DNA from: DATBVX01 sp963724625 | Lineage (GTDB): Bacteria > Pseudomonadota > Gammaproteobacteria > Steroidobacterales > Steroidobacteraceae | Reading direction: 5' to 3' | Assembly: GCA_963724625.1 (NCBI GenBank) | Contig: CAVRVO010000029.1 | Span: 62,001-126,000, forward strand | Length of the DNA stretch: 64,000 nt | Shown: positions 62,651 through 64,000 of the stretch, one piece after another | Layout of the letters: each line of letters opens with the position of its first letter | Numbering within the stretch: the stretch's first letter is position 1 | Position numbers and translations under genes: made by a program | The notes under the pieces: generated by a model | What the model saw: only the letters and a program-made list of their open reading frames with translations | The model's database searches: none | Told to the model about the DNA's origin: nothing

Positions 62651-63505
62651 ATGGATGCCGCTACCGACGTGCACGCACGCCTGCGCACCGCGCGCGCTTT
62701 CCTGTTCGATCTCGATGGCACGCTGGTACTCGGCGACCGCAACAATCGCTCGATCAAGCCGCTCCCCGGCGCGGTCGAACTCCTCGAGCGACTGCAGCAG
62801 CGGCAGGTGCCGTATGCGATTTTCACCAACGGCACCGTGCGCACGCCCGAGGAATACGTGCAGGAGCTGCGCCACGCGGGAATCCAGGTCGCAGATCACC
62901 TCGCGCTTACGCCCAGCAGCGTGGCGGCCGAATACTTCAGCCGCATGGGTTACCGGCGCGTGCGCGTACTGGGTGTCGAGGGTGTGTGGCGACCCTTGCA
63001 GGCGGCCGGACTCGAGATCGTGCGCGGCACCGCGCCTGAGCCCGTCGAAGCCGTATTCGTCGGCTGGTACCGCGAGTTCACGATGGATGAGATCCAGGCC
63101 ACCTGCGACGCCATCATCGCCGGTGCGCGGCTCTATACCGGTTCGCTGGCACCGTACTTCGCCAGCGCACAGGGAAGGGTCCTCTCCTCATCGCGCGTGC
63201 TTTGCGCCGCGATCACCAGCATCACGGGCAAACGGGCGACAGTGCTCGGCAAACCTGCTGCGGAAGCAGCGCGGTGCGCGTGCCGACGCCTCGGCATCGA
63301 TCCCGCCGAGCTGGCCATAGTAGGCGACGATCCGGCGATCGAAGTATTGATGGCACGACGCGTCGGCGCGCTGGGCATCGCAGTTCGCACTGGCGTGTGG
63401 AGCGGTGGCGAAGGCTCGCACCTGCCGGCCGCCCAACGTCCGCATCTCGCACTGCAGGGCGTCTCAGAACTCCTGAGCCTCCTGGATCGGACCGGAAAAC
63501 GCTGA
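62651..63505 (+). CDS. HAD-superfamily phosphatase (NagD/phosphoglycolate phosphatase-like)
   Basis: A 284-residue class IIA HAD hydrolase. Motif I FLFDLDGTLVLGDRNNRS, motif II in YAIFTNGTVRTPEE, motif III Lys in ATVLGKPAAEAARC, motif IV in LAIVGDDPAIEVLMARRVGA. It starts four bases after the carboxyltransferase stop, so the two are likely co-transcribed; the substrate may be a phosphorylated side product of that pathway. No signal peptide; cytoplasmic. Confidence 0.87.
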   Translation: MDAATDVHARLRTARAFLFDLDGTLVLGDRNNRSIKPLPGAVELLERLQQRQVPYAIFTNGTVRTPEEYVQELRHAGIQVADHLALTPSSVAAEYFSRMGYRRVRVLGVEGVWRPLQAAGLEIVRGTAPEPVEAVFVGWYREFTMDEIQATCDAIIAGARLYTGSLAPYFASAQGRVLSSSRVLCAAITSITGKRATVLGKPAAEAARCACRRLGIDPAELAIVGDDPAIEVLMARRVGALGIAVRTGVWSGGEGSHLPAAQRPHLALQGVSELLSLLDRTGKR

Positions 63506-63506
63506 C

Positions 63507-64000
63507 CTACCAGATCCTGACGCGGTCTTCGGGTTTCAGGTAGAGCTTGTCTCCCGGCTTCACGTCGAAAGCGCGATACCACACATCCATGTTGCGCACC
63601 GAGCCGTTGACACGGAACTTGGGCGGGCTGTGCACATCCGAAAGCACCAGTTCACGCAGCGTGTCGTCGCGATACTTCTCGCGCCAGACCTGCGCCCAGC
63701 CGAGGAAGAATCGCTGCTCACCGCTCAGCCCCTCGATGACCGGCGCCTTCTTGCCGTGAAGCGAGATCTGGTAGGCCTCGTATGCGATGTTCAGGCCGCC
63801 GAGATCGCCGATGTTTTCGCCGATGGTGTTCTCGCCCTTGACGTTGAGACCCGGCAGCGCCTCGAAGCTCGAATACTGTTGTATGAGTCTGTGAGTGCGT
63901 GCAGTAAAAGCCTTGTCGTCCTGCTCCGTCCACCAGTCGGTGAGTGATCCATTGGGGCCGAACTTGCGTCCCTGGTCGTCGAAGCCATGGCCGATCTCGT
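63507..64000 (-). CDS. M13-family metallopeptidase (neprilysin/PepO-like), 5' end off window
   Basis: C-terminal 164 codons of a zinc endopeptidase. At the window edge it reads EIGHGFDDQGRKFGPNGSLT, the second half of the HExxH zinc motif (HEIGH). The third ligand Glu is in GENIGDLGGLNIAYEAY, and the C-terminal Trp (EDRVRIW) is the family end signature. The N-terminal two-thirds and any signal peptide lie beyond 64000. Converges on the HAD phosphatase gene. Confidence 0.93.
   Translation of the reverse strand, partial: EIGHGFDDQGRKFGPNGSLTDWWTEQDDKAFTARTHRLIQQYSSFEALPGLNVKGENTIGENIGDLGGLNIAYEAYQISLHGKKAPVIEGLSGEQRFFLGWAQVWREKYRDDTLRELVLSDVHSPPKFRVNGSVRNMDVWYRAFDVKPGDKLYLKPEDRVRIW

Noticed and set aside
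1..64000. CRISPR arrays, tRNA or rRNA genes, and intact insertion sequences
   Set aside because: No regularly spaced repeats, no tRNA-like cloverleaf with CCA region, no rRNA-like stretch and no transposase-like protein were seen by reading; a dedicated search could still find a short tRNA.

Overview
The window is GC-rich, gene-dense proteobacterial chromosome. TonB-dependent receptors, an UrcA-type secreted protein, a CadC-like winged-helix/TPR regulator, a cupredoxin-plus-cyclase operon and many ring-modifying enzymes suggest a gammaproteobacterium of the Steroidobacter/Nevskia type. That placement is inference from gene content only. I saw no tRNA, rRNA, CRISPR array, prophage or intact insertion sequence.

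Layout. 1-6.9 kb: response regulator (cut by the left edge), ECF sigma factor, a broken alpha/beta-hydrolase, a frameshifted VAO-type flavoprotein oxidase, a membrane winged-helix/TPR regulator and an UrcA-family protein. 7-12 kb: a TonB receptor with several frameshifts, a Tat-exported molybdopterin protein with its cytochrome b561 partner, and aldose 1-epimerase. 12-17.7 kb: two small envelope proteins next to a Crp/Fnr regulator (with a terminator, a palindrome and a tandem repeat between them), then an outer-membrane barrel, a cupredoxin-like protein and a HAMP/cyclase sensor in one operon, and a cupin. 17.7-22.3 kb: MFS transporter, HutD, GMC oxidoreductase, then two gene fragments fused head to head.

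22.4-45.8 kb is a large, mostly intact catabolic supercluster. One forward operon runs P450, cyclase-family hydrolase, ACMSD-like amidohydrolase, flavin hydroxylase, FAH hydrolase, cupin, FAH hydrolase and an epimerase/dehydrogenase. A reverse operon holds a TonB receptor, a MetE-like protein and a GST. A LysR regulator lies in the middle, with a VOC dioxygenase-like gene diverging from a flavin hydroxylase, a MetE-like barrel and an altered enolase paralogue. An O-methyltransferase/kinase pair and a flavin hydroxylase, VOC protein and Rieske ferredoxin operon follow. The repeated families (three flavin hydroxylases, two VOC proteins, three MetE-like barrels, two FAH proteins) suggest stepwise aromatic or heteroaromatic catabolism; the substrate is unknown. 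A conserved box lies exactly 63 nt upstream of the start codon of both the TonB operon and the first VOC gene and is the best candidate for LysR control of the cluster.

46-64 kb is mostly housekeeping and stress genes: a pobA 3' remnant, Lon, Hsp20, a DHA2 exporter, a lipoprotein, LysE and ChrB transport/resistance genes, a Tat-exported SufS-like protein with an M28 peptidase, a CmcJ-family protein, GST, ArsR with an SRPBCC protein, AraC, an Ogt-AlkA repair fusion, a biotin-less carboxyltransferase homologue, a HAD phosphatase, and an M13 peptidase cut by the right edge.

At least eight genes outside the supercluster carry one-base frame disruptions that leave otherwise good coding sequence on both sides. 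Draft-assembly error must be considered before any is called a true pseudogene.
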